Shown piece after piece: positions 25,469 to 33,134 of a DNA stretch of 64,000 nt. Under the pieces are notes generated by a model. It saw only the letters and a program-made list of their open reading frames with translations, made no database searches and was not told the DNA's origin. Made by a program: the position numbers and the translations under genes. Position 1 is the first letter of the stretch; the number at the start of each line of letters is the position of its first letter. Source of the DNA: UBA4421 sp002470275 (GTDB lineage: Bacteria; Pseudomonadota; Gammaproteobacteria; Pseudomonadales; Azotimanducaceae); assembly GCA_913052345.1 (NCBI GenBank), contig CAJXDR010000001.1, forward strand, positions 124,001 through 188,000. The letters run 5' to 3'.

Positions 25469-26830
25469 CTAGCCTTTAAACTCTGCGACAACGGCCGCAA
25501 TGGATTGTTTTGCATCGCCGAAGAGCATACGAGTGTTCTCGCCAAAGAACAGCGGATTATCCACCCCGGAGAAGCCTGAGGCCATGGAGCGCTTGAGGAC
25601 GAAGACCGTACGGGCATGGTCCACGTTGATAATGGGCATCCCATAGATCGGGCTGTTTTCATCATTGCGCGCAGCGGGATTAACAACGTCATTGGCGCCA
25701 ATCACAACGGCAACGTCTACCATGTCCATCCTTGGATTGATGTCCTCCATCTCGATGAGCTGGTCATAGGGTACGTTTGCCTCGGCCAGCAGGACATTCA
25801 TATGCCCTGGCATTCTGCCCGCGACCGGATGAATAGCGTAGGTGACTTCGGCGCCATTTTTCTCGAGCAGCTCGCCCAACTCGCGCACCACGTGCTGAGC
25901 CTGAGCAACGGCCATGCCGTATCCAGGAACAAAGGAAACTGACTGAGCAGCCTCCAGAATAAGATAGGCGTCTTCCGTATTGATTGGCTTAACCTCGCCC
26001 TCGACCTTAGTGGCCTGCTTGGCCGCGCCGAAGCCCGAAAACAGCACGTTGGCTAGGGAGCGATTCATCGCTCGACACATGATATTCGTCAAAATAATGC
26101 CCGCGGCACCCACCATGGAGCCCGCAACGATCAAAATATTATTGTTGATCGCAAAGCCCGCTGCACAAGCTGCAAGGCCTGAGTAACTGTTGAGCAACGA
26201 GATGACAACCGGCATATCGGCGCCCCCAATAGGCAAAACGGCCATCACGCCAATGAGCAGCGCGAGCCCCAGAATCGCGTACAGGTACGGAGAGTCTACC
26301 GAGGGCTCCATGCAGAACAGAACGGCGCAGGCGATCAGCGCAATGACGATCGCCCCGTTGACGAAGCGTTGGGCACCAAAGACCACAGCAGCAGAATTCA
26401 TTACTTCGCTAAGCTTGCCCCAAGCCAGGATGCTTCCGCTAAAGGTCATGCCCCCAATGATGATAGACAGCAAAATAGTGATGTCCGTGAAGGTCGTATT
26501 CCCGGCGTTATACAGGGCAGCCCAGCCAACCAGAAGACTGGCGATGCCGCCCGAACCGTTAAACAGAGCGACCATTTCCGGCATGCTGGTCATGGCTACA
26601 CGCTGAGCCGTTATGGCCCCGACGATGGCCCCTATCACCGCGGCACCCGCTATCCACTGGAAATTTAAAATTTCTCGGTTTAAGAGGGTCACCACGATGG
26701 CAATCAGCATGGCGATAGACGACAGCAGGTTGCCTCGGACGGCGGTGGCGGGTGAGCCAAGCTGCTTGAGGCCAAAGATAAAGAGCGCGGCGGCACCCAC
26801 GTACCATAGGTTTATGACTACAGGACTCAT
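25469..26830 (-). CDS. pntB: NAD(P) transhydrogenase subunit beta
   Basis: 453-residue membrane plus dIII subunit of the proton-translocating transhydrogenase, which makes NADPH from NADH using proton-motive force. About nine hydrophobic segments fill residues 1-270, and the NADP-binding domain follows with VPGYGMAVAQAQH, HPVAGRMPGHMNVLLAEA and VIGANDVVNPAA. It overlaps the preceding alpha-2 gene by 4 bases. The three-gene form (alpha split in two) is the one seen in many non-enteric proteobacteria. Confidence 0.95.
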   Translation of the reverse strand: MSPVVINLWYVGAAALFIFGLKQLGSPATAVRGNLLSSIAMLIAIVVTLLNREILNFQWIAGAAVIGAIVGAITAQRVAMTSMPEMVALFNGSGGIASLLVGWAALYNAGNTTFTDITILLSIIIGGMTFSGSILAWGKLSEVMNSAAVVFGAQRFVNGAIVIALIACAVLFCMEPSVDSPYLYAILGLALLIGVMAVLPIGGADMPVVISLLNSYSGLAACAAGFAINNNILIVAGSMVGAAGIILTNIMCRAMNRSLANVLFSGFGAAKQATKVEGEVKPINTEDAYLILEAAQSVSFVPGYGMAVAQAQHVVRELGELLEKNGAEVTYAIHPVAGRMPGHMNVLLAEANVPYDQLIEMEDINPRMDMVDVAVVIGANDVVNPAARNDENSPIYGMPIINVDHARTVFVLKRSMASGFSGVDNPLFFGENTRMLFGDAKQSIAAVVAEFKG

Positions 26831-27129
26831 GCGCTTCCTCCTGACTGACCCTCATCTTTTTTCTTGAACATACTCAACATGCGGTTCGTGACCATGTAGC
26901 CACCCACGACGTTAATCATCGCAAAGGCCACCGCCGCCGCACCTAGCCAGGTTGAAACAGCCGAGCCCTCGCCACCAGCGGAAATCAACGCCCCGACAAT
27001 AGTGATCCCCGAAATCGCATTGGCGCCAGACATAAGCGGCGTATGCAGGGTCGCCGGCACTTTTGAAATGAGTTCAAAGCCCAAGAAAATCGAAAGCATG
27101 AGCACCATCGCAAGAAATACACCTTCCAT
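26827..27129 (-). CDS. pntAB: NAD(P) transhydrogenase subunit alpha, membrane part (PntAB)
   Basis: 100-residue membrane protein corresponding to the C-terminal hydrophobic part of PntA in species with a fused gene. It has about three helices and the conserved FELISKVPATLHTPLMSGANAISGI segment. It lies between pntAA (3 bases downstream of its stop) and pntB (4-base overlap). Confidence 0.93.
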   Translation of the reverse strand: MEGVFLAMVLMLSIFLGFELISKVPATLHTPLMSGANAISGITIVGALISAGGEGSAVSTWLGAAAVAFAMINVVGGYMVTNRMLSMFKKKDEGQSGGSA

Positions 27130-27132
27130 GGC

Positions 27133-28272
27133 TTAGCTCCCCCCGTAAATATTTTTGATGGTTTCGTTTACGACTGCGCCATCACGGGTGATCACGCAAG
27201 CCTGAATAATTTCGTCCTCAGGGTCCAAATCCAGCTTCGTCGCTTCGGCATCCCAGAATTCGAGCAGTAGATTCACCAGGTTGTTGGAGTACATCTCACT
27301 GGCGTTGCGGGCAACCTCCCCCGGCAGGTTACCCTGGCCGACGATCTTCACGCCGTTAATCTCGACCACCTGATCAAGCACTGAGCCTTCCACATTACCG
27401 CCACTCTCCACCGCCATATCAACGATGACGCTACCAGGCTTCATGGACTCAACCATGTCCTTGCTGACGATCTGTGGTGCTGGCCGCCCGAAGAGCTGCG
27501 CTGTTGTGATCACAATATCCGACTGGCTAATGATTTGCTTTTGGCCCTGGCGCTGCATTTCCATTTGCTCGGCAGTGAGCGCCTTGGCATAGCCTTGATC
27601 TGTTTGACCCGTATCCCCCAGATCGATTTCAACAAACTTCGCGCCCAATGACTGAACCTGCTCCGCGACCACGGGTCGCGTATCAAATGCCTCTACGCGC
27701 GCGCCCAACCTTTTGGCCGTAGCGATGGCCTGCAGGCCTGCAACGCCTGCGCCGATAACAAATACCCGTGCTGGCGCGATGGTGCCAGAGGGCGTCATCA
27801 TCATGGGCATGATCTTGGGCGAGTGGGAGGCCGCCTGAATCACGGTCACATACCCGGCCAGGTTGGCCTGTGAGGACAGGGCATCCATTTTTTGCGCTCG
27901 GGTGCTGCGCGGCACCATCTCCATAGAAATTGACGTCGCACCCTGGGCGGCCAGCTGCTGAACCAAGGATTGCTCATTGAAGGGATCCAAGAAGCTGACG
28001 AAAAGAGCTCCGGCCTTGAGCGCCGCCACGTCGCCCGCCTCGGGCTTTCGGACCGCAAGAACAATATCGGCCCTGGCGAGAAGCGCCGAGCGGTCGTTCT
28101 CAATCGCCACGCCGGCAGCTTCGTACTCCGCATCCGCAAAGCCGGCACTTTGTCCCGCACCCGCCTGCATGCTGATTGCAAATCCTTGCTTGATGAGCTT
28201 GCTCGCGTTCGCGGGCACCAGCGCGGTTCGCACCTCTCCTGGCCCTGTTTCTTTCGGCACACCTATCTGCAT
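27133..28272 (-). CDS. pntAA: NAD(P) transhydrogenase subunit alpha, NAD-binding part (PntAA)
   Basis: 379-residue soluble dI domain that binds NAD(H). It starts MQIGVPKETGPGEVRTALVP, as in alanine dehydrogenase/PNT relatives, and holds the Rossmann motif VFVIGAGVAGLQAIATAKRLGA near residues 168-189 with the mobile loop region after it. GGGAGG precedes the ATG. It is the first gene of pntAA-pntAB-pntB and is divergent from the TRAP genes across 345 bases. Confidence 0.95.
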   Translation of the reverse strand: MQIGVPKETGPGEVRTALVPANASKLIKQGFAISMQAGAGQSAGFADAEYEAAGVAIENDRSALLARADIVLAVRKPEAGDVAALKAGALFVSFLDPFNEQSLVQQLAAQGATSISMEMVPRSTRAQKMDALSSQANLAGYVTVIQAASHSPKIMPMMMTPSGTIAPARVFVIGAGVAGLQAIATAKRLGARVEAFDTRPVVAEQVQSLGAKFVEIDLGDTGQTDQGYAKALTAEQMEMQRQGQKQIISQSDIVITTAQLFGRPAPQIVSKDMVESMKPGSVIVDMAVESGGNVEGSVLDQVVEINGVKIVGQGNLPGEVARNASEMYSNNLVNLLLEFWDAEATKLDLDPEDEIIQACVITRDGAVVNETIKNIYGGS

Positions 28273-28617
28273 ATCGCCTCCCGAAGCAACTGTTTCCTAT
28301 CCAAGACAACCCAATAAACCAAGAGCAGATTCGTTAATCTTGTTCTTTTGATCCCAGCACCCGCACTGATGGCGGGGCTCGCGAGTAGGCGCGGAAAGTT
28401 ATCAGGTGCCACAATTCAAAAATATGGAATAACTCACAACCAATACATTCCTCACTGGAAATTTGAGTTTAGCGCCAGAACCCCGAGCGTATGTCCTGGA
28501 GCATATCGCCATCCCGCCGCCCAAAGCAAAACCATCCTTGCATCCTGGGCGACGGGTTCACACAATCGGTGCTTGCCGGGGCGGTCGTGCTCAGGCCCGT
28601 TACTGATTGAGGGGAAT
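28273..28617. other. Divergent intergenic region between pntAA and the TRAP operon
   Basis: 345 bases separate two divergent operons. The first 40 bases on the pntAA side hold its ribosome-binding site, and GAGGGGAA lies just before dctP. An in-frame extension of dctP through this stretch was rejected because it lacks a signal peptide and a family match. No convincing promoter box, operator palindrome or small gene was seen; two promoters must be present on general grounds. Confidence 0.5.
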
Positions 28618-29745
28618 ATGAGTAACAAGCAGATTACCAATCGCGCCGCGCTCATCGCCGTGGTGATGGCCTTCGTCGTCGGCATGATCGGCTCGCTTGC
28701 CGTTCGGCCTGTCTCTAAGGCTGCGAACCTGGCGACAGCGAGTGCCAACCCCGGGGGGGAAGAGAGCGTCAGGGTCGATTGGTACATGCCGATCACGGCT
28801 CAGACCAATTTGCCCGTAGTCGGGGACAACCCCGTCTATTTCACGGAGGCCATGGCCGCCGCCAGCAACGGTGCGGTTCGCCTCAACGTCTCAGAGCCGA
28901 ACGAAATTGTTCCCCCCTTTTCCATCACCGACGCCGTGAGGGACGGCAAGCTAGCCGTTGGCTATACCTGGCTCGGCTACGACCAAGGGAAAATTCCGGC
29001 TTCACCACTGATTGCCGCAGTGCCTTTCGGCATGGAGCCCTGGGAGTACAGCGCCTGGTGGTTTCATGGAGATGGTCGCGAACTCACTGAGGCGCTGTAC
29101 AAGAAATACAACATCCACCCGATTTATTGCGGCATGACGGGCCCAGAGACCGCCGGGTGGTTCCGCAATAAAATCGACAGCCTGGAGGATGTTCAAGGCC
29201 TCAAAATCCGGTTTGCCGGGCTGGGGGGCCGAGTTATGGAGCGCCTGGGCGCAAGCGTCACCATGATCCCTGGCGGTGAAATATTCCAGGCTCTAGAAAA
29301 GGGTGCTATCGACGCCAGCGAGTACGCGCTGCCCATCGTCGATCAATCTTTGGGGTTCAATCGGATCGCTAAATTTAATTACTTCCCAGGCTGGCACCAA
29401 CCCTTCACGGCAAATCACCTGGTAGTCAATCTGGACAAATGGGGTGAGCTTCGCGCCCAAGATCAGGCCCTGATAGAAATGGGCTGCACTGCCGCCGTGA
29501 CCCGAAACCTTGCTCAAGCCGAGGCCACCCAGGGCGCCGTCATTGCTGGCTTTGAGGACATTGGCGTGACCGCAGGGATTTTGCCGGAACCTCTGCTCAG
29601 AGAGCTGCAGCGGGTGAGTGAGGAAGTCCTGGAAGAGGAGGCCGCGCGTGACGCCGATTTTGCCCTGATTTTAGCCTCTCAAAGGGCGTTTAGAGCCGAA
29701 TACGCCCAGTGGAAGTCACGTGCCTACCTGCCTCGGGACTTCTAA
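28618..29745 (+). CDS. TRAP transporter substrate-binding protein (DctP/TakP-like)
   Basis: 375-residue periplasmic binding protein with an N-terminal hydrophobic signal or anchor (residues 11-30). The family core is visible as LGYDQGKIPASPLIAAVPFGMEPWEYSAWW, and the ligand-arginine region GLKIRFAGLGGRVMERLGAS followed by MIPGGEIFQALEKGAIDASEY. The PFGMEPWEYSAWW segment resembles TakP-type receptors for 2-oxoacids, but lactate, other organic acids or aromatics are possible. GAGGGGAA precedes the ATG. The stop overlaps dctQ by one base, and the operon continues dctQ-dctM. Confidence 0.88.
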   Translation: MSNKQITNRAALIAVVMAFVVGMIGSLAVRPVSKAANLATASANPGGEESVRVDWYMPITAQTNLPVVGDNPVYFTEAMAAASNGAVRLNVSEPNEIVPPFSITDAVRDGKLAVGYTWLGYDQGKIPASPLIAAVPFGMEPWEYSAWWFHGDGRELTEALYKKYNIHPIYCGMTGPETAGWFRNKIDSLEDVQGLKIRFAGLGGRVMERLGASVTMIPGGEIFQALEKGAIDASEYALPIVDQSLGFNRIAKFNYFPGWHQPFTANHLVVNLDKWGELRAQDQALIEMGCTAAVTRNLAQAEATQGAVIAGFEDIGVTAGILPEPLLRELQRVSEEVLEEEAARDADFALILASQRAFRAEYAQWKSRAYLPRDF

Positions 29746-30284
29746 TGTCTAAGGACTATCTGCCGCAAACTGCATTCTCACGGCGTGTCGATTCGGTCAT
29801 TCGCCTCGTCGGCGATGGGTTATCCTATATCTGGCTGGCGTTGCTCTGCGTTATCGTTTTCAACGTTTTGCTCAGGTACGCGCTGAATGAAGGCCGAATC
29901 GAGCTGGAAGAAATCCAGTGGCACCTCTACTCCATCGGCTTCCTGCTTGGCCTAAGCTACGCCTATCAGGCAGATGCCCATATCAGAGTGGACATTCTGC
30001 ACGAGCAGTTCGGGCCGGAATTGAGAGCCTGGATTGAGCTTTACGGCATCTTTCTTTTTTTGCTGCCGTTCATCGCGTTGATCATCCTTTACGGCATCCC
30101 CTTTACGGTGGCTGCCTGGGAACTCGGGGAGATTTCTGCATCGCCGGGCGGGCTGGCCTATCGCTGGCTGATCAAGGCCATGCTGCCACTTGGTTTTGGC
30201 CTCCTCCTGGCCACGGTTATCGCCAGGGTGCATCGCCTTTGGCATTTCTTATTTCTCGAGGAGGCCAAGCATGGCAGCGAATGA
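29745..30284 (+). CDS. TRAP transporter small permease subunit (DctQ)
   Basis: 179-residue protein with four predicted membrane helices, of the DctQ type. Conserved features are FNVLLRYALNEGRIELEEIQWHLYSIGFLLGLSYAYQADAHIRVDI. The ATG overlaps the dctP stop (TAATG). It ends with a 14-base overlap with dctM. Together with DctP and DctM it forms a sodium-coupled organic-acid importer. Confidence 0.9.
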   Translation: MSKDYLPQTAFSRRVDSVIRLVGDGLSYIWLALLCVIVFNVLLRYALNEGRIELEEIQWHLYSIGFLLGLSYAYQADAHIRVDILHEQFGPELRAWIELYGIFLFLLPFIALIILYGIPFTVAAWELGEISASPGGLAYRWLIKAMLPLGFGLLLATVIARVHRLWHFLFLEEAKHGSE

Positions 30285-31620
30285 GGTCTTAGCTGTCCTG
30301 ATGTTCTTGAGCTTCATCGGGCTAGTATTCAGTGGGTTTCCGGTCGCCTGGTTGCTAGGCGGTCTAGCCATTATCTTTAGTGCGCTCGCAGTCATCCTCG
30401 AGGCGGATTTTGCGCTCAACATCGGCCTCGACTGGAACTATACCTCGCTGACCGTAGAGCGTATCTGGAACGTCATGGAAAACTGGGTCATGGTGGCTCT
30501 GCCCATGTTTATCATGATGGGCCTGCTGCTGGATCGTTCCGGAATAGCCAATCAGCTTATGACCAGTTTTTCGCGATTGTTCGGCAGCTTGCGAGGCGGA
30601 CTGGCGATCACCGTTACCCTCATCGGTCTGCTGCTGGCCGCGACTACAGGCATTATCGGTGCATCCGTCGTGCTGCTGGCCCTGCTTGGCCTGCCGGTGA
30701 TGCTGCAGCAAGGCTACGACAAATCGTTGGCCACCGGGACCGTATGTGCCGTCGGCACGCTGGGCATCTTGATCCCCCCGAGTATCATGCTGGTGCTTAT
30801 GGCCGATCGCATGGCTATGAGCGTTGGCGACCTGTTTCTCGGCGCCGTCTTCCCGGGCATGCTCCTGGGCGGCCTGTATATCACCTATATCGTCGCCACC
30901 GGCTGGCTGTTCCCCCAACGGGCGCCCGCAGCACCCACGACCCCCTTTGATTGGTCTGCCTTGTTGGAGCTGGTATTGGCCATCGTGCCCCCAGCCTTTT
31001 TAATCTTTGCGGTGTTGGGCAGTATTTTTATGGGGCTAGCGACGCCCACCGAAGCCGCAGGCGTCGGTGCAGCGGGCGCGCTGTTATTAGCGGTGATCAA
31101 GGGCCAGATCAGTCGCCCGGTCCTGGCTGAGGTGGTTCAGGAGACCACGCGCACAACGGGGTATATTTTTGCAGTGCTGCTGGGCGCTACTGCTTTTTCC
31201 TTGGTGCTCAGGGGCCTGGGCGGTGACGAGCTTATCGAACGCGTGCTGCTGGGATTACCCTTTGAGCCTACGGGGATCATCATCGCCATCCTGTTCGCCA
31301 CCTTTTTATTGGGTTTCTTCCTGGACTGGATCGAACTGACGTTGATCGTTCTACCTCTGGTATCGCCAGTGGTGGCGGGCCTGGGCTTTGACCCAGTTTG
31401 GTTTACCATTTTGTTTGCCGTTTGCCTGCAGACCAGCTTTTTAACCCCGCCAGTGGGCTTTGCGATTTTCTACCTAAAGGGGGTTGCGCCAGAAGGCATT
31501 CAGGTCACCACCATCTATCGCGGAGTGATCCCCTTTATTTTCCTTCAGCTCCTGGGCATGCTAATCATCTTTAACTGGCAGCCGCTCGTGACCTGGCTCC
31601 CAGCTCAGGCCTATGGCTAG
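30271..31620 (+). CDS. TRAP transporter large permease subunit (DctM)
   Basis: 449-residue permease with about 12 hydrophobic segments. Family markers are FSGFPVAWLLGG near the N-terminus, MENWVMVALPMFIMMGLLLDRSG, PPSIMLVLMADRMAMSVGDLFLGAVFPGM and the C-terminal QTSFLTPPVGFAIFYLKGVAPEG. GAGGAGG precedes the ATG. DctM is the ion-coupled translocating subunit. Confidence 0.93.
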   Translation: MAANEVLAVLMFLSFIGLVFSGFPVAWLLGGLAIIFSALAVILEADFALNIGLDWNYTSLTVERIWNVMENWVMVALPMFIMMGLLLDRSGIANQLMTSFSRLFGSLRGGLAITVTLIGLLLAATTGIIGASVVLLALLGLPVMLQQGYDKSLATGTVCAVGTLGILIPPSIMLVLMADRMAMSVGDLFLGAVFPGMLLGGLYITYIVATGWLFPQRAPAAPTTPFDWSALLELVLAIVPPAFLIFAVLGSIFMGLATPTEAAGVGAAGALLLAVIKGQISRPVLAEVVQETTRTTGYIFAVLLGATAFSLVLRGLGGDELIERVLLGLPFEPTGIIIAILFATFLLGFFLDWIELTLIVLPLVSPVVAGLGFDPVWFTILFAVCLQTSFLTPPVGFAIFYLKGVAPEGIQVTTIYRGVIPFIFLQLLGMLIIFNWQPLVTWLPAQAYG

Positions 31621-31661
31621 CGCCTTCGGCTAGGACGAAAATCCCAAGGATATCTAACACA

Positions 31662-32249
31662 ATGCGTGTGGCAGTACTGGCTTCACATGAGGGCACCACC
31701 CTTCAGGCGCTCATTGATGCCTGTGCCGATCCCAACTTCCCCGCTCGCGTGGTGATGGTAATCAGCAATAACAGCCAGGCCGGAGCCCTGAAGCGGGCCG
31801 CCAAGGCCAATATCCCAATTCTCCATATCAGCTCAAAAACCCATGGCGAAGAGGCCACGGCAGATCAGGCTATTTGTGAAGCAGCCAGCGGTGCCGACGC
31901 CGACCTGATCCTACTGCTGGGCTACATGAAGCGGCTAGGGCCGGTCACTCAGCAGATTTTCGAGGGCCGAATTATCAATACCCACCCTTCGCTTCTGCCT
32001 AAATATGGGGGTCGAGGCTACTTTGGGCGGCGCGTGCACGAGGCCGTGCTCGCAGCAGGCGAATTCCAAAGTGGTGCAACCCTCCACTATGTAGAGCCTG
32101 AATACGATACCGGACCAGTGCTCGCGCAGATTCAGGTTCCGGTCCAGAAGAACGATACAGCGGAGGCGCTTGAGCAGAGGGTAAAGGCTGCCGAACAGCA
32201 GCTCCTGGTCGCCACCCTTCGCAAGCTGGCCGAGGAGGCCGCTAGCTAA
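31662..32249 (+). CDS. purN: Phosphoribosylglycinamide formyltransferase-like protein
   Basis: 195-residue formyltransferase of the GART/PurN type, which transfers a formyl group from 10-formyltetrahydrofolate to glycinamide ribonucleotide. The catalytic residues correspond to N106 and H108 in INTHPSLLPKYGG and to the aspartate in PEYDTGPVLAQ (about D149). The N-terminal VLASHEGTTLQALIDAC replaces the more usual VLISGNGSNLQA, so the phosphate loop is somewhat divergent and the enzyme could act on another substrate. Its TAA stop shares CTAA with the stop of the convergent phosphatase gene. No purM is adjacent. Confidence 0.75.
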   Translation: MRVAVLASHEGTTLQALIDACADPNFPARVVMVISNNSQAGALKRAAKANIPILHISSKTHGEEATADQAICEAASGADADLILLLGYMKRLGPVTQQIFEGRIINTHPSLLPKYGGRGYFGRRVHEAVLAAGEFQSGATLHYVEPEYDTGPVLAQIQVPVQKNDTAEALEQRVKAAEQQLLVATLRKLAEEAAS

Positions 32250-33073
32250 CCGCTATTTAACGCTGCCATTGCCTGGTCGTGCAGGTCAGGCGTCGCCGCC
32301 GCCACCACCTGTCCGCCTAGGGCTGGATTGCCGCCCTCCCAGGTAGATACGCAACCACCGGCTCCCTCAATGATAGGTATGAGAGCCTGAATGTCATAGG
32401 GATTGAGACCGGCTTCAACACCAAGATCAGTGTGCCCCATGGCCACCAGACCAAAGAGATAGCAGTCGCCGCCAAATTTGGTCAGACGCGTCGCTGCCGA
32501 CAGGGCCTTAAACTTGCTTCTTTGCTGCTCGCTGAACCATGCCGTACCCGTGCAGGCCAGGCTCGCCCGGTCCAGGCATTGACAGTTACTGGTCGCCAAG
32601 GGGCGCTGAACGCTACCCTGTTCATACCAAGCGGCCGATCCGTCACCCGAGAACAGTTCATCGGTGAAGGGCTGATACATCACGCCAACAATTGGCTTTT
32701 CGCCATCATAGAGCGCCAGCAGAGATCCCCAGTGCAACTGGCCCATCATAAACGCACGCGTGCCGTCGATAGGATCAATCACCCAAGTCAGGCCATTGCC
32801 TTCTTGATAGCCAAACTCCTCACCAAAAATACCGTGCTCCGGAAAGCGGCCGTTGATGGCCTCTCTTATCGACTGTTCTGCTTCTCGATCCGCCAGCGTC
32901 ACTGGGTCAAAGCCCGATTCACCGGCCTTGTTTTCCACCTGCAGGGGTGAGCGGAAGTAGCTCAGAATTACTGGGGCCGCAGACTTAACAGCGTCACGGG
33001 CGAAGTCTAGATAGGCGTGACGCTGTTGCTCGGTAACCGCCACGGATGGCGTAATCGGCAGGGTCGATGACAT
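32246..33073 (-). CDS. Inositol-monophosphatase-fold phosphatase, HisN-like
   Basis: 275-residue magnesium-dependent phosphatase of the inositol monophosphatase superfamily. Metal ligands appear in TLADREAEQSIR, GEEFGYQE, and WVIDPIDGTRAFMMG, and a further aspartate in the C-terminal GLNPYDIQALIPIIEGAGG. The GTRAF form and the VEAGLNPYDIQALIPI segment are characteristic of histidinol-phosphatase of the HisN type rather than SuhB or CysQ. No other his genes are in the window. It shares 4 bases with the end of the purN-like gene. Confidence 0.82.
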   Translation of the reverse strand: MSSTLPITPSVAVTEQQRHAYLDFARDAVKSAAPVILSYFRSPLQVENKAGESGFDPVTLADREAEQSIREAINGRFPEHGIFGEEFGYQEGNGLTWVIDPIDGTRAFMMGQLHWGSLLALYDGEKPIVGVMYQPFTDELFSGDGSAAWYEQGSVQRPLATSNCQCLDRASLACTGTAWFSEQQRSKFKALSAATRLTKFGGDCYLFGLVAMGHTDLGVEAGLNPYDIQALIPIIEGAGGCVSTWEGGNPALGGQVVAAATPDLHDQAMAALNSG

Positions 33074-33134
33074 AGCAAACTCCGGCTTTGAGAAGCCTAG
33101 TTTAGCTGGTTCGACCTGAGAGCGCTGCCGGTCA

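Noticed and set aside
28348..28617. N-terminal extension of the TRAP binding protein
   Set aside because: The extension lacks a signal peptide and similarity; a ribosome-binding site and signal peptide support the internal ATG at 28618.
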